This document shows positions 1-10,700 of a stretch of 64,000 bases of DNA, one piece after another (within the stretch, counting starts at the first letter, position 1; every line of letters starts with the position of its first letter). Source of the DNA: Rahnella aquatilis CIP 78.65 = ATCC 33071 (lineage in GTDB: Bacteria; Pseudomonadota; Gammaproteobacteria; Enterobacterales; Enterobacteriaceae). Both the position numbers and the translations under genes were made by a program. The notes beneath the pieces were generated by a model. It did no database searches, had not been told where the DNA came from, and saw only the letters and a program-made list of their open reading frames with translations. The stretch covers positions 558,001 through 622,000 of the forward strand of contig NC_016818.1 of the NCBI RefSeq assembly GCF_000241955.1. Reading direction: 5' to 3'.

Positions 1-728
1 TCCGTGATGCGAAAGGTAAAACCAGTGCTTACGCCAAAGTAGAAAGTAGCGACAGTACCAATAATATTGAAAATTCTCCGATTGATGTTAGCAGCAAACG
101 TTTTTCTAACGTTACCCTGGGCCTCACCCGTGTGGGGACATTATTTGATGGCTCACTCTATGCCGATTTAAGTACCACCTTTGGTGTGCCCTGGTTTGGT
201 GCTGCATGGAAAAACGATCCTGATTTAACAGGATTTGATGTTGATGCTGTGAAATATAATGGTTTGCTGAGTTGGTCAAAATCACTTTATCAACTCGGTC
301 GTGTTGGTGTGGAATATGAACTGGGGTCCGGTTTTCAGTACACCGACGATATCTTAGTCAGTGATGACAATATGAGTGTTGGCGACGAGTATACGGTACG
401 CGGATATAAAGATAGCTATATGTCCGTTAACAGTGCTGCCTATATTTCTAACACGTTTAAATTCCCCATCAGTATTTTTAAGTTTGGGATAAACCAAATA
501 TCTCCTTTCATTGGTTATGACCTGGCCGTCGTAAAGGATAACTGTTCGCAGGATGTTTCACTTTGTCATGCCGAGTATATGACAGGTGCAGCAGTTGGTT
601 TGAAGTTTAGTGCAAAACATATTAACAGTGCCTTAACTTATAGCCGACCTTTAACAGAGCCTACATCTTTAAGGCATACAGGAATGTCAGAGGAAGCACT
701 TTACTATAATGCTTCCGTGTCATTTTGA
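1..728 (+). CDS. TpsB outer-membrane transporter (ShlB/FhaC/HecB family), C-terminal part
   Basis: The reading frame is open from the first base (codons begin at position 3), so this is the 3' end of a longer gene. The roughly 240 visible residues alternate short polar and hydrophobic stretches as in an outer-membrane beta-barrel, and the chain ends in an aromatic residue (ASVSF), the usual barrel-assembly signal. TpsB proteins export one TpsA partner across the outer membrane. The gene lies 42 bp upstream of a huge TpsA on the same strand, which is the classical arrangement and the main support for the call. The POTRA domains and signal peptide would lie outside the window. The possible GTG at 132 is internal, not a start. 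Confidence 0.82.
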   Translation, partial: RDAKGKTSAYAKVESSDSTNNIENSPIDVSSKRFSNVTLGLTRVGTLFDGSLYADLSTTFGVPWFGAAWKNDPDLTGFDVDAVKYNGLLSWSKSLYQLGRVGVEYELGSGFQYTDDILVSDDNMSVGDEYTVRGYKDSYMSVNSAAYISNTFKFPISIFKFGINQISPFIGYDLAVVKDNCSQDVSLCHAEYMTGAAVGLKFSAKHINSALTYSRPLTEPTSLRHTGMSEEALYYNASVSF

Positions 729-770
729 TAGATTTTATCCAGTAATTTAAAATACCAGACAGAGGACGTT

Positions 771-3700
771 ATGAATAAAAATTGTAATAAAAATCACTCC
801 AGTAAAGTGATCAAGCTAAAACCCTTATATCTGGCGATGGCCAGTATTTTCTCATCATTTGCAGATGCAGGTGCAATTATTCCTGATAACCGGGAACATA
901 ATGCGCCCACAATGAATCAAAGCGCCAATGGCACACCGGTTATCAATATTGTTGATCCGAACGCCAGCGGCGTTTCACATAACAAATTTTCTGAGTTTAA
1001 CGTTAATCAGGAAGGCGTTGTATTCAACAACAGCATGACCGATGGTGCCAGTAAAATTGGTGGTTTCATTATTAAAAACAACCAGTTGACTCATGAATCA
1101 AAAGCCATTATTTCTGAAGTTACCGGCACGAAAGGAACTCAGATTAATGGCGCTATGGAAGTCTTTGGTAAGAAAGCCGATATTATTATTGCCAACCAAA
1201 ATGGGATTTCCGTTAACGGCGTTTCAACTGTCAATGCGAATAACCTGACATTAACGACAGGTAAAATTAATGCTCAGGCGGATGGTCGTATTCAGCTTAG
1301 TGTGGAAAAAGGCGAGGTCAATGTTCAGGGGAAAGGGATCTCGACTGAGGGCCTGAGCTATTTCGACATTATCAGCCGTTCTGCGGTACTTGAAGGCGAG
1401 ATTGCGGGCCAGGCGGATATCAAAGTTGTCACCGGTCTGAATGAATACGATATTCAATCCCGTACCCATACTGTGCGTGATGCGAATGCCAGCGATCGTC
1501 CTGAAGTGTCCATTGATGGCAGTGCGTTAGGTTCAATGTACGGTAACCGCATTCAGCTGATCAGTACCGAAAGTGGTGCCGGGGTTCGCCATGAGGGCAG
1601 CGTTGTCGGGAAAAACGGCATTGAAATATCTGCTAATGGTGATCTGCGCTTAAGTGGTTTAAAGAGCGAGCAGGGTGGAGTGACGCTTACAGGTAACAAT
1701 ATCAGCGTACAGAAAAACTCTGCGGGTCAGGGTGGGATTATAAGCCAGCTGGATCTGGTGATGAATGCATTAGGTCATGTTGAGTTAGGTGCTGATGCGA
1801 TTTCAGCACAGGGTCGGATCCTTATTGACGCCAGCTCAATGTTGCAAAATGCGGCCACATTAATGGCCGAAAATGATCAGGCAGCGGCTGTTAACGTGCC
1901 CTCAATCCAGATTAATATCGCGAATGAATACCAAATCGTTGGCTCACTGTATGCGGTAGATCAATCTGGCAACCAGATCTCAGGCGCCGTTATTTCTCTG
2001 GAAAATGGGGATTATGTTGTCCGCCAAAACGGCCAGGTCATCGATGCCGGAGTTGCCTCCAATGCACAACTTATCAGCAACAGTGGTGATATTGCCGTTA
2101 ATGCCAAAACGGTCAAAAATAACAATGGTGGTATCTTCGCTCAGAAAGGCGCACTGGTATTAAATATTGATGAGGCCTTTGAAAACAACGGTATGATCAA
2201 TGCGTCGGGTAAACTGTCCATCAATACCCGTGCATTTAAAAATAAAGGCATTATCTTTACTAATAGCCAATTGATTAACACGAATTCATTTGAGAATGCC
2301 GGCGGGTTGTACGCACAGAATGCTGTTGAAGTGAACACTGACTCGCTAAGTAACAGTGGCCAAATGAGCTCGACTGACAGCGATATTCAACTGAATGTAA
2401 ATGGCGTATCTGCGAGTAACAGCGGTAGTATCTCCGCGAAAAATATCAGCATTAATCAAAAGAACCAGGGAAATAAAAGCGCTGTATTTACCAATGATGG
2501 CAGAATAGATACCGAAGAGAAACTGCATATTAATTCTGATTCTGTTTCTAACAGCGGTACCCTGATTGCAGGCACAACAGTCGAACTTGCTTTAACAAAA
2601 GAATTAAAGAATACCGGTGCTGCTGCAGAAATTATTGCTGAGCAGGATTTGCTCATTCACAGTAACCTGTCTGATCATGCCCTGAATATTTTCAATGAAG
2701 CCGGATGGATACAGGGCGATAATCTTTCTATATCTGACATTGATACTTATAGTAATACTGCCGGCGCTACGTTGATTGCCAATGGCAATATTGAATTGTC
2801 AAATATCAACAATATTTTTAATGATGATTCGTTGATTAAAGCAGATTCTGTATTATTAAGTCATATCCAAAATCTTAGTAATACACAGAATTCTGTGATT
2901 GAAGGTAGCAATAGTTTAACAATCACTGATGTTAAAAAACTGATTAATGATAAATCATCTCTTCAGTCTGATGGTGATGTGACAATCAGTGGTATCACGG
3001 ATCTGAATAATGTGAATGGCCTGATAAGTTCGGGGGGTACCCTGGATATCAATCAGGTTGAAAATTTCCTGAATACCGCGGTATCGACTATTCAGGCATC
3101 CACGGCGTTATTGATAAATTCTGTTACATCTCTGGAAAACAGCGATGGTTCTGCCTTGCTTTCACAAGATGTGATGAATATTGATGCAGTTAAAAATATT
3201 CTCAATGATGAGTCAAGCAATATCATCAGTGACACGGAATTGACGGTTTCAAATTCAGATCGTCTTGATAATGCTGGTTTTATTCAGTCAAACGGTAATT
3301 TGTTGATCAAAGATGTCAATACCTTACTCAACTCAGGTGAATCCTCCCTGATTGCAGCGCTTGATAATCTGACGATTGAAAATATTTCAAATTTATCCAA
3401 TACAGATAAAGCAACAATCTCTGCGGGTCTGGAATTGGTGCTTAACTCCATTGTGACGCTGGTAAATCATGCTGCCCTCATCCAGTCAGAAGACAGTATG
3501 ACAGTTAATGCAGCCAATCTGACTAACCTGGCAGGTAATATCCAGAGTTATGGAAATATCGCTTTAAACATTAATAATGTGCTTGAAAACCTGTTTGAAG
3601 ATGGTATTGATGAGTACGGAAATCCGGTTAAATTTGGCGGCAATCTTCTTTCTGACGGCACGCTTGATATTCATGCTGCAACGCTGGTTAATAACAGTGA

Positions 3701-6700
3701 AATCAATGCAACAAACATCCTTATTAATGCCAACGATGTCAATAACACCTCCGGTAATATTGAGGGCTACGAGACCGCTGAACTTAAAATAACCAATGAC
3801 TTCATTAACAAAGAGGGTACGGTTCGCGGTAACGACCGTATGTCTTTGGATTTAGACAAAGACTATGTATTTGATGAGAATGCCGGGAGTCTGACAACAC
3901 TCGAGGAATTATCCATTCATTCTGACGGCAATATTACAGTACGTGGCTCACTTGAAAGTGCAGGCGATCTTATCCTCGATGCTGGAAAAGATATTACTAA
4001 CTATTATGCGATTGTCAGTAATAAAGATATTACCCTGACGGCTAACAATATCACCAATGCTTTTAACGCTGAAACGGTAGACCGTGACGGAAATGCGATC
4101 CCTGCGATGAGCAGCCTGATCTGGGCTTTTGGTGATGTCAACATTGATGCACGTGAAGGAACATTCCATAACGAAAAATATGGCAACGTTCTGAGTGTGG
4201 GCGACATGAGCATTATCGCCAATGAAATTATTAATGATGCCGGTATTATTCGCTCAGAAGGCGATATGGCGCTGGATGCAAGAAGCATTAAGAACCTCAG
4301 CGAATATAGCGGTGGTGACTGGAAAACCGGGCCTATTCAGGAAGGGCGTGGTTTCGTTGAATTTTATAGTGGGTTAAATTACTACTCTCGTACTATTAAA
4401 ACTTATCTTCCTACGCTGTCTTCCGATATTACAATGTTAACGAAGGCTGAAATATCTTCATCTGGAAAAATAGATATCAATCAGCGTAATATTTTTGAAA
4501 ATACTTCCAGTAATCCATTAGAAATACTTAATGAAGGCGGTATTATTCAATCAACCGGTGATATGACCATAACGGGGAATTTAACGAATCGGCCAAAATA
4601 TACACAAGCACCTCTATACGACTATTTAACTGAACCTTTAGCGCAACCTATAGAAATTGATATTTATCATAAACTTGTTAATGATGATAATATCCCAGCT
4701 ACTTTTAATACTATATACAGTTTCCTGAATTGGATGTTTGCGGATGGTAATCCTAGTACCATAGATGGTAAAGAATATGGTGACGATTATGTTCCTCATA
4801 CGCCTCAGCCTCCGTTTATAGTAATTGATCCAGTCATTAGGATTGGTGAATATAAAGATGCGTTCTTAAATTCGCTTAGAAAAGCTGCAAGTGGCGGTGA
4901 TAAATCTGTGGAATCCCCACAGCTTAACACCGTAATGACCATGATATTTGGTGAGAGCTGGTTAACTAAAGATCTGGATACGTTAAGAAGTGATTGGGTT
5001 AATCTTGGTAAATCTTCGGATAGCACTGATATTGGTACCGATGCAGCCCTGAAGGAAAAAGGTTTCTATTTCCTGCCTAATGACAAGGGAAGCATCGTCA
5101 CATTGGGCACCTTCACCCACAATGGTGGGGAATTAAATAATGGTATTGGCGACTTTCATACAGAAACTGGGACTTCAGGCTCAGTGAATGTTGAGAAAGT
5201 TGGTGACCAGGAAATTACCCCAATTGGTGGTAGTACAGAGGTTCTGGTTAATATCAAAGACATTGAAGAATACCGCGCAGGTATTTCTCCAATGAGTACT
5301 ATTGAGGCCATGAGTAAGTTGCCTGCCATGTTCCCTTATTCTCCGGAATGGAACCAGCGGAACACGGACGAGCCAAATCTCAAGGACGGACCTACAAATA
5401 CCGTCACACCGGTTTTCGAAACACGCTTCGAAATGATCGACCAGAGCCAGTATTTTGGTTCAGACTATTTCTTCGAACAGGTCGGTTATGTTCCTGACGA
5501 ACCTGTCTATGTGATTGGCGACAACTATTATATTTCTGAACTGATCCGTCGGCAGATCAACGACTCTGTCGGCACCTATTTCGCAGTGCGCGATGGTGTT
5601 GATGGCGTTGATTTAGTCAAGATGCTGATGGACAACGCTATGGAAGTTGTCAACTACGGTGTTGCTGATACCAGTGGCACTGAAGACAGCGATGAAGTGT
5701 CATCCTCCGCGATGAGTTCAACAAGCAGCAATAACAGTCCGGGTCAGACGCTGTCGGTTGAAACGAGTACCGCCATGTCCGGCACATCCCCGGCGATGAG
5801 TTCAACAAACAGCAATAACATTCCGGGTCAGACGCTGTCGGTTGAAACGGGTACCACCATGTCCGGCGCATCCGCCCCGACGGGTGCGACCATCAGCAAT
5901 GGTCAGGTCGTGTCGTCTGGTACAGGCATCACCATGTCCGGCGCATCCGCCCCGACGGGTGCGACCATCAGCAATGGTCAGGTCGTGTCGTCTGGTACAG
6001 GCATCACCATGTCCGGCGCATCCGCCCCGACGGGTGCGACCATCAGCAATGGTCAGGTCGTGTCGTCTGGTACAGGCATCACCATGTCCGGCGCATCCGC
6101 CCCGACGGGTGCGACCATCAGCAATGGTCAGGTCGTGTCGTCAGGTACAGGCATTACCATGTCCGGTACATCCGCCCCGACGGGTGGGTCAATCAGCAAT
6201 GGTCAGGTCGTGTCGGCCGGAGCGGGCGCCGTTGCGGGCGACACATCTTCTGCGATGGGTTCAACAAACAGCATTAACCTCCCAGGTCAGACCCTGGAGG
6301 GGGGAGCGGGTGCTATTGCGGGCGGCACAACCTCCGAGACGGGTGCGACAAGCAGCAATAACATTCCGGGGCAGACGCTGTCGGGTGACACTACTGCTGC
6401 CTCATCCCCTGAAACCAGCGGGACGGCGAGCAACAATAACCTGCCGGGTCAGACGTCAGATACGGCCAGTTCAACGACTACTGCGGTGAAATCAAATTCC
6501 ACTAAAGAAAATCTTGGTCTGGTGGTCGGTGAGCCATTGACTGAAGAACAGCGCGGTAAGCTGGATAAAGACATTGTCTGGTTCGTTAACCAAACGATTG
6601 ATGGCGAGCAGGTATTAGTGCCTTTTGTGTATCTTGCAAATTCAACCATTGAAGCCATGTCCACCGGCGCAAAAGAATCCAGTGGTTCTGCCGTCATTCA

Positions 6701-9700
6701 TGCGAAGAACGATGTCAACATTGATGCCTCTTCCGTGAATAACCAAAACGCCGTTATTTCCGCAGGTAATGACGCGAACATTACTGCCAAAGGCGATATT
6801 AATAACAGCAGCAACGGTGCAAATGGCGGAATTGTTGCTAAAAAAGATGTAAGCATGGTCAGCACTGAAGGTTCCATTAATAACGATGGCGCTTACGTGA
6901 AAGCAGGCAATGACATTAATATGTCTGCTGAAAATGGCAGCATTGAAATGACCGCCAGCGTCGGACGTGATGCAGAAGGTAAACAGCAAGTTCATACTTA
7001 TGATGATGCTGTTTCTGCTGGTGGCGACATTAATATGAAAGCCAAAGATATTACATCTAATGCGGCCAATATTGAGGCCGGTAATGATGTCAATATGAAA
7101 TCAACTGAAGGTGATATCACCTTCAATGAAATGCATGAAATTTCAGCTGAATACACCAATGAGCTGGATAAAAAGAATGCGCTTAACTTTACCCATACTG
7201 AGACTGAGACGACGACCGCAACCGCGATTGAAAGTAAAGTCAAAGCGGGCGGCAAGTTAAATATCGACTCCGCCGAAGACGTAGTGATGAAAGGGGGCGA
7301 GTACAGTGGCACTTCCGGCAATATCAAAGCAGCGGGTGAAGTGGATATGCAGGCCACCCAGGATTATGAACATTCAGAATCTGTGGTTGAATCCCGTGAG
7401 TTCACGTTAACCGGTAATGCTAATGCTGTTGGCTATAGCGCTTCCGCTGAGCACAGCGCACTAGAGGGGGGAAGTAGCAGTACTAATGCGGGTGATTATG
7501 GCTTCGACTACGGTTCTGAATTTGGTGGTCATGGCTCGAAAAGTCCGGGTAAAGCTCCTGTCGCTCCTGCCGCTGAGGCTTTTGTAGGTTTCCGCTCCTC
7601 CACAGATAAGGCAACCTCAGATACCACAACGAATCAAAATGCTTCTTTCAATTTCAGTGATGATCTTAATATTGAAGCGAAAACCGTGGATATTGGTGGT
7701 GCAGATATCAAGGCGGGTGACGAGTTAAATATTACGGCTGATGAACTTAAAACCACGAAGTACGTGGATACTCACGATGAAACCTTCAGCCATGAAGGGC
7801 TTTCAGTCGGTGTGACGGGAAGTGCGTCCAGCGTCATTCTTGATGTTTTAGATAAGAATGCCGGCATGGTCGTAAACGAAGCCAATAATCCTGATGTGGA
7901 TTTTGATGCCTTAACTACAGCAGCTCAGGTTGCCGGGGATGCGACAAACTTAATCTTCAATGATTATGCTTCTTACAACACCACCTGGGGTGTTGATTAC
8001 AACAAGTCTTCGGGGTCATCAAGTTCGACCAGTGAAAATATTACGCATCTTGACGCCGGTAAAATCAATATCAAAACCAAAGGCGATACCACGCTGAACG
8101 GGGTTGATATGAAAGCGAATGATGTTGCTATTGATGCGGGTGGTGACGTTAATATGCGCGCGGCCGAAAAAACCTCTTCTTACACTGAAGATGGGATGAA
8201 CGTCAGCATCGGCGTGACTGCTGGTGCGGCCATAGACCGTGACACTGCCGGTGCCGGTGCCTCACTGGATGCTTCCGGGGGGAATAACCATACTGATAAG
8301 AGTTCTAAAAGTTATACCAACACCACCATTCTCGCTGATAATGTTGATATTAAAAGTGGAAATGATATCAATTTACATGGTGCTGATATTACGGCGAACA
8401 CTGCTGATGTGAAAGCCGAGGGTGATCTGAACATTGTTTCCGTTCAGGATACGGTTAACAACGATGCATCGAGCTGGCATGCCGGTCTTTCTGTCGGTGC
8501 CGCAGTAACAACGGACTCGAAGGGTATTCCTATTCCGACTGCTTCTGCGAATGCCGGTGGAGGTTCTGACTACCTTGATAGCGCAAAAACCGCGAAACAA
8601 TCGGGGATACACACCAGCGGTGAGCTAAATGTTGACGTCAGTGGTGATCTCAATATGAACGGAAGCCATCTTATTTCCGACGATCATACCGGTAATGTTG
8701 ATGTGGCAGGTAGCATCAATGTGCAGGATCTGGTCGATACGGTTGAGCAAGATGGCGCGTATGGCGGTGGCGGTGGCGGTGTGACCAAAACCGGTCCGAG
8801 CGTCAACATATATGCGCAAACGACAGATGAAGTCCATTATCAGGAAAATCAGCATTCCACTATTGATGTTGGTAACACCACCGCAGGCCAGATTAATGGC
8901 GATGTGAATACTGATGGCACCAAAACGTCTGAAGTCGTTAAAGATGAGAAAGAGTGGGGCAGTGATATTTCTGCGACGGTAAGCTGGAGCCCGTCTAAGA
9001 GCGATAGCTATGATGTGAAGACGCCAGACGCGGTGAAACCAAAACCAGCCGATACGACGGATGGCGTGACGCCACGACCGGAACCGACGCCACAGCCGAA
9101 ACCGGAGCCAACGCCGGAACCGACGCCACAGCCGAAACCGGAACCAACGCCGGAACCGACGCCACAGCCGAAACCGGAGCCAACGCCGGAACCGACGCCA
9201 CAGCCGAAACCGGAACCAACGCCGGAACCGACGCCACAGCCGAAACCGGAACCAACGCCAGAACCAACACCTGAGCCGACACCGGAACCAGCACCAACAC
9301 CGAAACCGGATGAGAGTGAGACGCAGAAAACGGGTGACGATGATACACCAGTGAAACCGGATGACGGCACGAAACCGGATGACGGCACGAAACCGGATGA
9401 CGGCACGAAACCGGATGACGGCACGAAACCGGACGACGGCACGAAACCGGACGACGGCACGAAACCGGACGACGGCACGAAACCGGATACAGATGAAACG
9501 GATTCACCGGACAAAAAACCGCGCCCAAGCGAATACAACGGTAAGAAATGGGAGGTTAAAACACCTGAGCGTGTGGTATTAACACCGGGGTCGGCAACCG
9601 GCAACACGACCTGGATTGAACCGCCGAAATCTGGCCCGGGTAAAGACGGTACTCAGTATCAGGGGGTGCCAAGGAGTGGTGCGGTTAAAACGCGTGATAC

Positions 9701-10040
9701 TACGCCGAAAACACCGGCTGCGGACACCAAAAAGGCGGATCCAAGTCAGTATCAGGGTAAAAAATATCCTATTGTACAGCCTGTGAAACCGATAATAGCG
9801 TCGCCTGGTTCCAGCACTAATAACATCACGCCAAATGATACGCCGCGAGATGGGAATAAAAATAATGGCACGGAATATGAAGGCCAGCCGGTGCGCCAGG
9901 AAGTGAAGCTGCCGGACGGTGCCGCTATCTGGAAGCCACTGATGCCAGAACACGTTATGGCATCTGCGCATACTTATCAGGAAACGGAGTGGTCTGAGAG
10001 TAATACCCCAATCAACCAGCGGGGTACTAAGAACGCGTAA
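771..10040 (+). CDS. TpsA filamentous haemagglutinin-like exoprotein, 3089 aa
   Basis: Large secreted adhesin-type exoprotein, partner of the TpsB just upstream. Residues 1-33 look like a signal peptide. Residues about 40-290 form the TPS secretion domain, with the motif NQNGI (a variant of NPNGI) and NNLTLTTG. A long beta-helical region with many N-A/N-S-G repeats follows to about 1370, then a non-repetitive domain (about 1370-1660), serine/threonine-rich tandem repeats (about 1675-1860), a second haemagglutinin-repeat region (about 1970-2740), proline-rich repeats (2771-2850), PDDGTK repeats (2863-2904) and a C-terminal segment with a duplicated module. There is no VENN motif and no recognisable CdiA-type toxin tip, and no immunity gene follows. 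Adhesion or biofilm formation is more likely than contact-dependent inhibition. By eye it is AT-richer than its neighbours. Confidence 0.88.
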   Translation: MNKNCNKNHSSKVIKLKPLYLAMASIFSSFADAGAIIPDNREHNAPTMNQSANGTPVINIVDPNASGVSHNKFSEFNVNQEGVVFNNSMTDGASKIGGFIIKNNQLTHESKAIISEVTGTKGTQINGAMEVFGKKADIIIANQNGISVNGVSTVNANNLTLTTGKINAQADGRIQLSVEKGEVNVQGKGISTEGLSYFDIISRSAVLEGEIAGQADIKVVTGLNEYDIQSRTHTVRDANASDRPEVSIDGSALGSMYGNRIQLISTESGAGVRHEGSVVGKNGIEISANGDLRLSGLKSEQGGVTLTGNNISVQKNSAGQGGIISQLDLVMNALGHVELGADAISAQGRILIDASSMLQNAATLMAENDQAAAVNVPSIQINIANEYQIVGSLYAVDQSGNQISGAVISLENGDYVVRQNGQVIDAGVASNAQLISNSGDIAVNAKTVKNNNGGIFAQKGALVLNIDEAFENNGMINASGKLSINTRAFKNKGIIFTNSQLINTNSFENAGGLYAQNAVEVNTDSLSNSGQMSSTDSDIQLNVNGVSASNSGSISAKNISINQKNQGNKSAVFTNDGRIDTEEKLHINSDSVSNSGTLIAGTTVELALTKELKNTGAAAEIIAEQDLLIHSNLSDHALNIFNEAGWIQGDNLSISDIDTYSNTAGATLIANGNIELSNINNIFNDDSLIKADSVLLSHIQNLSNTQNSVIEGSNSLTITDVKKLINDKSSLQSDGDVTISGITDLNNVNGLISSGGTLDINQVENFLNTAVSTIQASTALLINSVTSLENSDGSALLSQDVMNIDAVKNILNDESSNIISDTELTVSNSDRLDNAGFIQSNGNLLIKDVNTLLNSGESSLIAALDNLTIENISNLSNTDKATISAGLELVLNSIVTLVNHAALIQSEDSMTVNAANLTNLAGNIQSYGNIALNINNVLENLFEDGIDEYGNPVKFGGNLLSDGTLDIHAATLVNNSEINATNILINANDVNNTSGNIEGYETAELKITNDFINKEGTVRGNDRMSLDLDKDYVFDENAGSLTTLEELSIHSDGNITVRGSLESAGDLILDAGKDITNYYAIVSNKDITLTANNITNAFNAETVDRDGNAIPAMSSLIWAFGDVNIDAREGTFHNEKYGNVLSVGDMSIIANEIINDAGIIRSEGDMALDARSIKNLSEYSGGDWKTGPIQEGRGFVEFYSGLNYYSRTIKTYLPTLSSDITMLTKAEISSSGKIDINQRNIFENTSSNPLEILNEGGIIQSTGDMTITGNLTNRPKYTQAPLYDYLTEPLAQPIEIDIYHKLVNDDNIPATFNTIYSFLNWMFADGNPSTIDGKEYGDDYVPHTPQPPFIVIDPVIRIGEYKDAFLNSLRKAASGGDKSVESPQLNTVMTMIFGESWLTKDLDTLRSDWVNLGKSSDSTDIGTDAALKEKGFYFLPNDKGSIVTLGTFTHNGGELNNGIGDFHTETGTSGSVNVEKVGDQEITPIGGSTEVLVNIKDIEEYRAGISPMSTIEAMSKLPAMFPYSPEWNQRNTDEPNLKDGPTNTVTPVFETRFEMIDQSQYFGSDYFFEQVGYVPDEPVYVIGDNYYISELIRRQINDSVGTYFAVRDGVDGVDLVKMLMDNAMEVVNYGVADTSGTEDSDEVSSSAMSSTSSNNSPGQTLSVETSTAMSGTSPAMSSTNSNNIPGQTLSVETGTTMSGASAPTGATISNGQVVSSGTGITMSGASAPTGATISNGQVVSSGTGITMSGASAPTGATISNGQVVSSGTGITMSGASAPTGATISNGQVVSSGTGITMSGTSAPTGGSISNGQVVSAGAGAVAGDTSSAMGSTNSINLPGQTLEGGAGAIAGGTTSETGATSSNNIPGQTLSGDTTAASSPETSGTASNNNLPGQTSDTASSTTTAVKSNSTKENLGLVVGEPLTEEQRGKLDKDIVWFVNQTIDGEQVLVPFVYLANSTIEAMSTGAKESSGSAVIHAKNDVNIDASSVNNQNAVISAGNDANITAKGDINNSSNGANGGIVAKKDVSMVSTEGSINNDGAYVKAGNDINMSAENGSIEMTASVGRDAEGKQQVHTYDDAVSAGGDINMKAKDITSNAANIEAGNDVNMKSTEGDITFNEMHEISAEYTNELDKKNALNFTHTETETTTATAIESKVKAGGKLNIDSAEDVVMKGGEYSGTSGNIKAAGEVDMQATQDYEHSESVVESREFTLTGNANAVGYSASAEHSALEGGSSSTNAGDYGFDYGSEFGGHGSKSPGKAPVAPAAEAFVGFRSSTDKATSDTTTNQNASFNFSDDLNIEAKTVDIGGADIKAGDELNITADELKTTKYVDTHDETFSHEGLSVGVTGSASSVILDVLDKNAGMVVNEANNPDVDFDALTTAAQVAGDATNLIFNDYASYNTTWGVDYNKSSGSSSSTSENITHLDAGKINIKTKGDTTLNGVDMKANDVAIDAGGDVNMRAAEKTSSYTEDGMNVSIGVTAGAAIDRDTAGAGASLDASGGNNHTDKSSKSYTNTTILADNVDIKSGNDINLHGADITANTADVKAEGDLNIVSVQDTVNNDASSWHAGLSVGAAVTTDSKGIPIPTASANAGGGSDYLDSAKTAKQSGIHTSGELNVDVSGDLNMNGSHLISDDHTGNVDVAGSINVQDLVDTVEQDGAYGGGGGGVTKTGPSVNIYAQTTDEVHYQENQHSTIDVGNTTAGQINGDVNTDGTKTSEVVKDEKEWGSDISATVSWSPSKSDSYDVKTPDAVKPKPADTTDGVTPRPEPTPQPKPEPTPEPTPQPKPEPTPEPTPQPKPEPTPEPTPQPKPEPTPEPTPQPKPEPTPEPTPEPTPEPAPTPKPDESETQKTGDDDTPVKPDDGTKPDDGTKPDDGTKPDDGTKPDDGTKPDDGTKPDDGTKPDTDETDSPDKKPRPSEYNGKKWEVKTPERVVLTPGSATGNTTWIEPPKSGPGKDGTQYQGVPRSGAVKTRDTTPKTPAADTKKADPSQYQGKKYPIVQPVKPIIASPGSSTNNITPNDTPRDGNKNNGTEYEGQPVRQEVKLPDGAAIWKPLMPEHVMASAHTYQETEWSESNTPINQRGTKNA
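5859..6233 (+). repeat. 75-bp tandem repeats inside tpsA
   Basis: Units of exactly 75 bp (25 codons) begin at 5859, 5934, 6009, 6084 and 6159. The first three are essentially identical at DNA level, the fourth differs at a few bases and the fifth is diverged. The encoded unit contains [17 protein letters not shown]. Related, more degenerate units carrying NNIPGQTLS lie on both sides (about 5700-5858 and 6240-6470). Near-identity of the copies points to recent expansion, so copy number probably varies between strains. Confidence 0.9.
9081..9309 (+). repeat. 36-bp proline-rich tandem repeats inside tpsA
   Basis: Five 36-bp units start at 9081, 9117, 9153, 9189 and 9225, each encoding a variant of [13 protein letters not shown] degenerate tail follows to about 9309. 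The segment probably forms an extended rod near the C-terminus, as the proline-rich region does in FHA-type proteins. Confidence 0.88.
9357..9482 (+). repeat. 18-bp PDDGTK tandem repeats inside tpsA
   Basis: Seven 18-bp units encode PDDGTK in tandem (starts at 9357, 9375, 9393, 9411, 9429, 9447 and 9465). The first copies use GAT and the last use GAC for one aspartate, so the array has two sub-blocks. It is acidic and flexible and follows the proline-rich rod. Confidence 0.9.
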
Positions 10041-10070
10041 TTGATACACCTGTAATCTCCATTAGCCCTA

Positions 10071-10100
10071 AAATGCGTCTCACATGAGGCGCATTTTTTT
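10071..10100 (+). terminator. Intrinsic terminator after tpsA
   Basis: A ten-base-pair stem (AAATGCGTCT / AGGCGCATTT, with one G-U pair) has a six-base loop and runs into eight or more T residues. It lies 30 bp beyond the tpsA stop codon. The rest of the 10041-10231 gap shows no gene. Confidence 0.85.
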
Positions 10101-10191
10101 TACCTCTTGTTTAACAAGTTTTTGATCAGGTTTGTTGGCTCAAAAAAACAAGGGAGAAGGGAGATGAAACTAAGAGATAACATGACGAGAT

Positions 10192-10223
10192 AAAAAAGAG
10201 GGCACAGCCCGAAAAGGTGTGCC
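10192..10223 (-). terminator. Intrinsic terminator after nrdDG
   Basis: Read leftwards, GGCACA pairs with TGTGCC around an 11-base loop, and CTCTTTTTTA follows. It begins 8 bp past the nrdG stop codon. Confidence 0.75.
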
Positions 10224-10231
10224 GTTAATGG

Positions 10232-10696
10232 CTATCTGAGGTAATGAATCACCTGATTGCCACTGCCGCGCCAGATAAGCGATGGGTCTTTCAGCTCCTG
10301 CACGAATTTGCCATCGACCAGCACGTTGATTAACGCTACGACTTCCTGCTGTTCAGCGCTCAGTTCCCCGAGTGTATAACCGGTCCACATCCACACATCT
10401 TTGCCCGGGCATTCCGCCTGCACGCGCACTAATAACTGGTGTATCGCAGACAAATTTTGCGGATGCAGCGGGTCGCCGCCGGAAAGCGTTAAACCCTGAC
10501 GCGGGATCACGGTGTTTTGCAGATCGGCGATGATGCGGTCTTCGTCTGCCTGCGTAAAAGGTTTGCCGGAATCCAGCCGCCAGGTGCTTTTGTTGTAGCA
10601 CCCGCGGCATTCGTGGACGCAGCCGGAAACGAACAGCACGCAGCGCGTTCCCGGACCGTTCACGACATCTATCGGATAGTACTGATGAAAATTCAA
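10232..10696 (-). CDS. nrdG: Anaerobic ribonucleotide reductase activating protein NrdG
   Basis: Radical-SAM activase that uses a 4Fe-4S cluster and S-adenosylmethionine to generate the glycyl radical on NrdD, allowing dNTP synthesis without oxygen. The cluster motif CxxxCxxC is seen at C26, C30 and C33 (CVHECRGC), and SGGDP follows further on. At 154 aa it has the normal family length. It lies 4 bp downstream of nrdD in the same operon, the usual arrangement in enterobacteria. Confidence 0.96.
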   Translation of the reverse strand: MNFHQYYPIDVVNGPGTRCVLFVSGCVHECRGCYNKSTWRLDSGKPFTQADEDRIIADLQNTVIPRQGLTLSGGDPLHPQNLSAIHQLLVRVQAECPGKDVWMWTGYTLGELSAEQQEVVALINVLVDGKFVQELKDPSLIWRGSGNQVIHYLR

Positions 10697-10700
10697 CGTG

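Noticed and set aside
5842..6489. Long alternative-frame open reading frame over the 75-bp repeats
   Set aside because: It exists only because the repeat unit is a multiple of three with no stop in that frame. The tpsA frame runs through it, and its translation is a low-complexity shadow.
5859..9482. Repeats considered as a CRISPR array
   Set aside because: Units are contiguous without unique spacers, are in frame with a coding sequence, and have no cas genes near.
8995..9607. Opposite-strand open frames over the proline-rich and PDDGTK repeats
   Set aside because: Repetitive PVSCRR- and [13 protein letters not shown] translations are complements of the repeats, with no ribosome site or known domain.
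9519..10040. CdiA-type contact-dependent inhibition toxin at the TpsA C-terminus
   Set aside because: No VENN motif, no recognisable toxin domain and no small immunity gene before the terminator.
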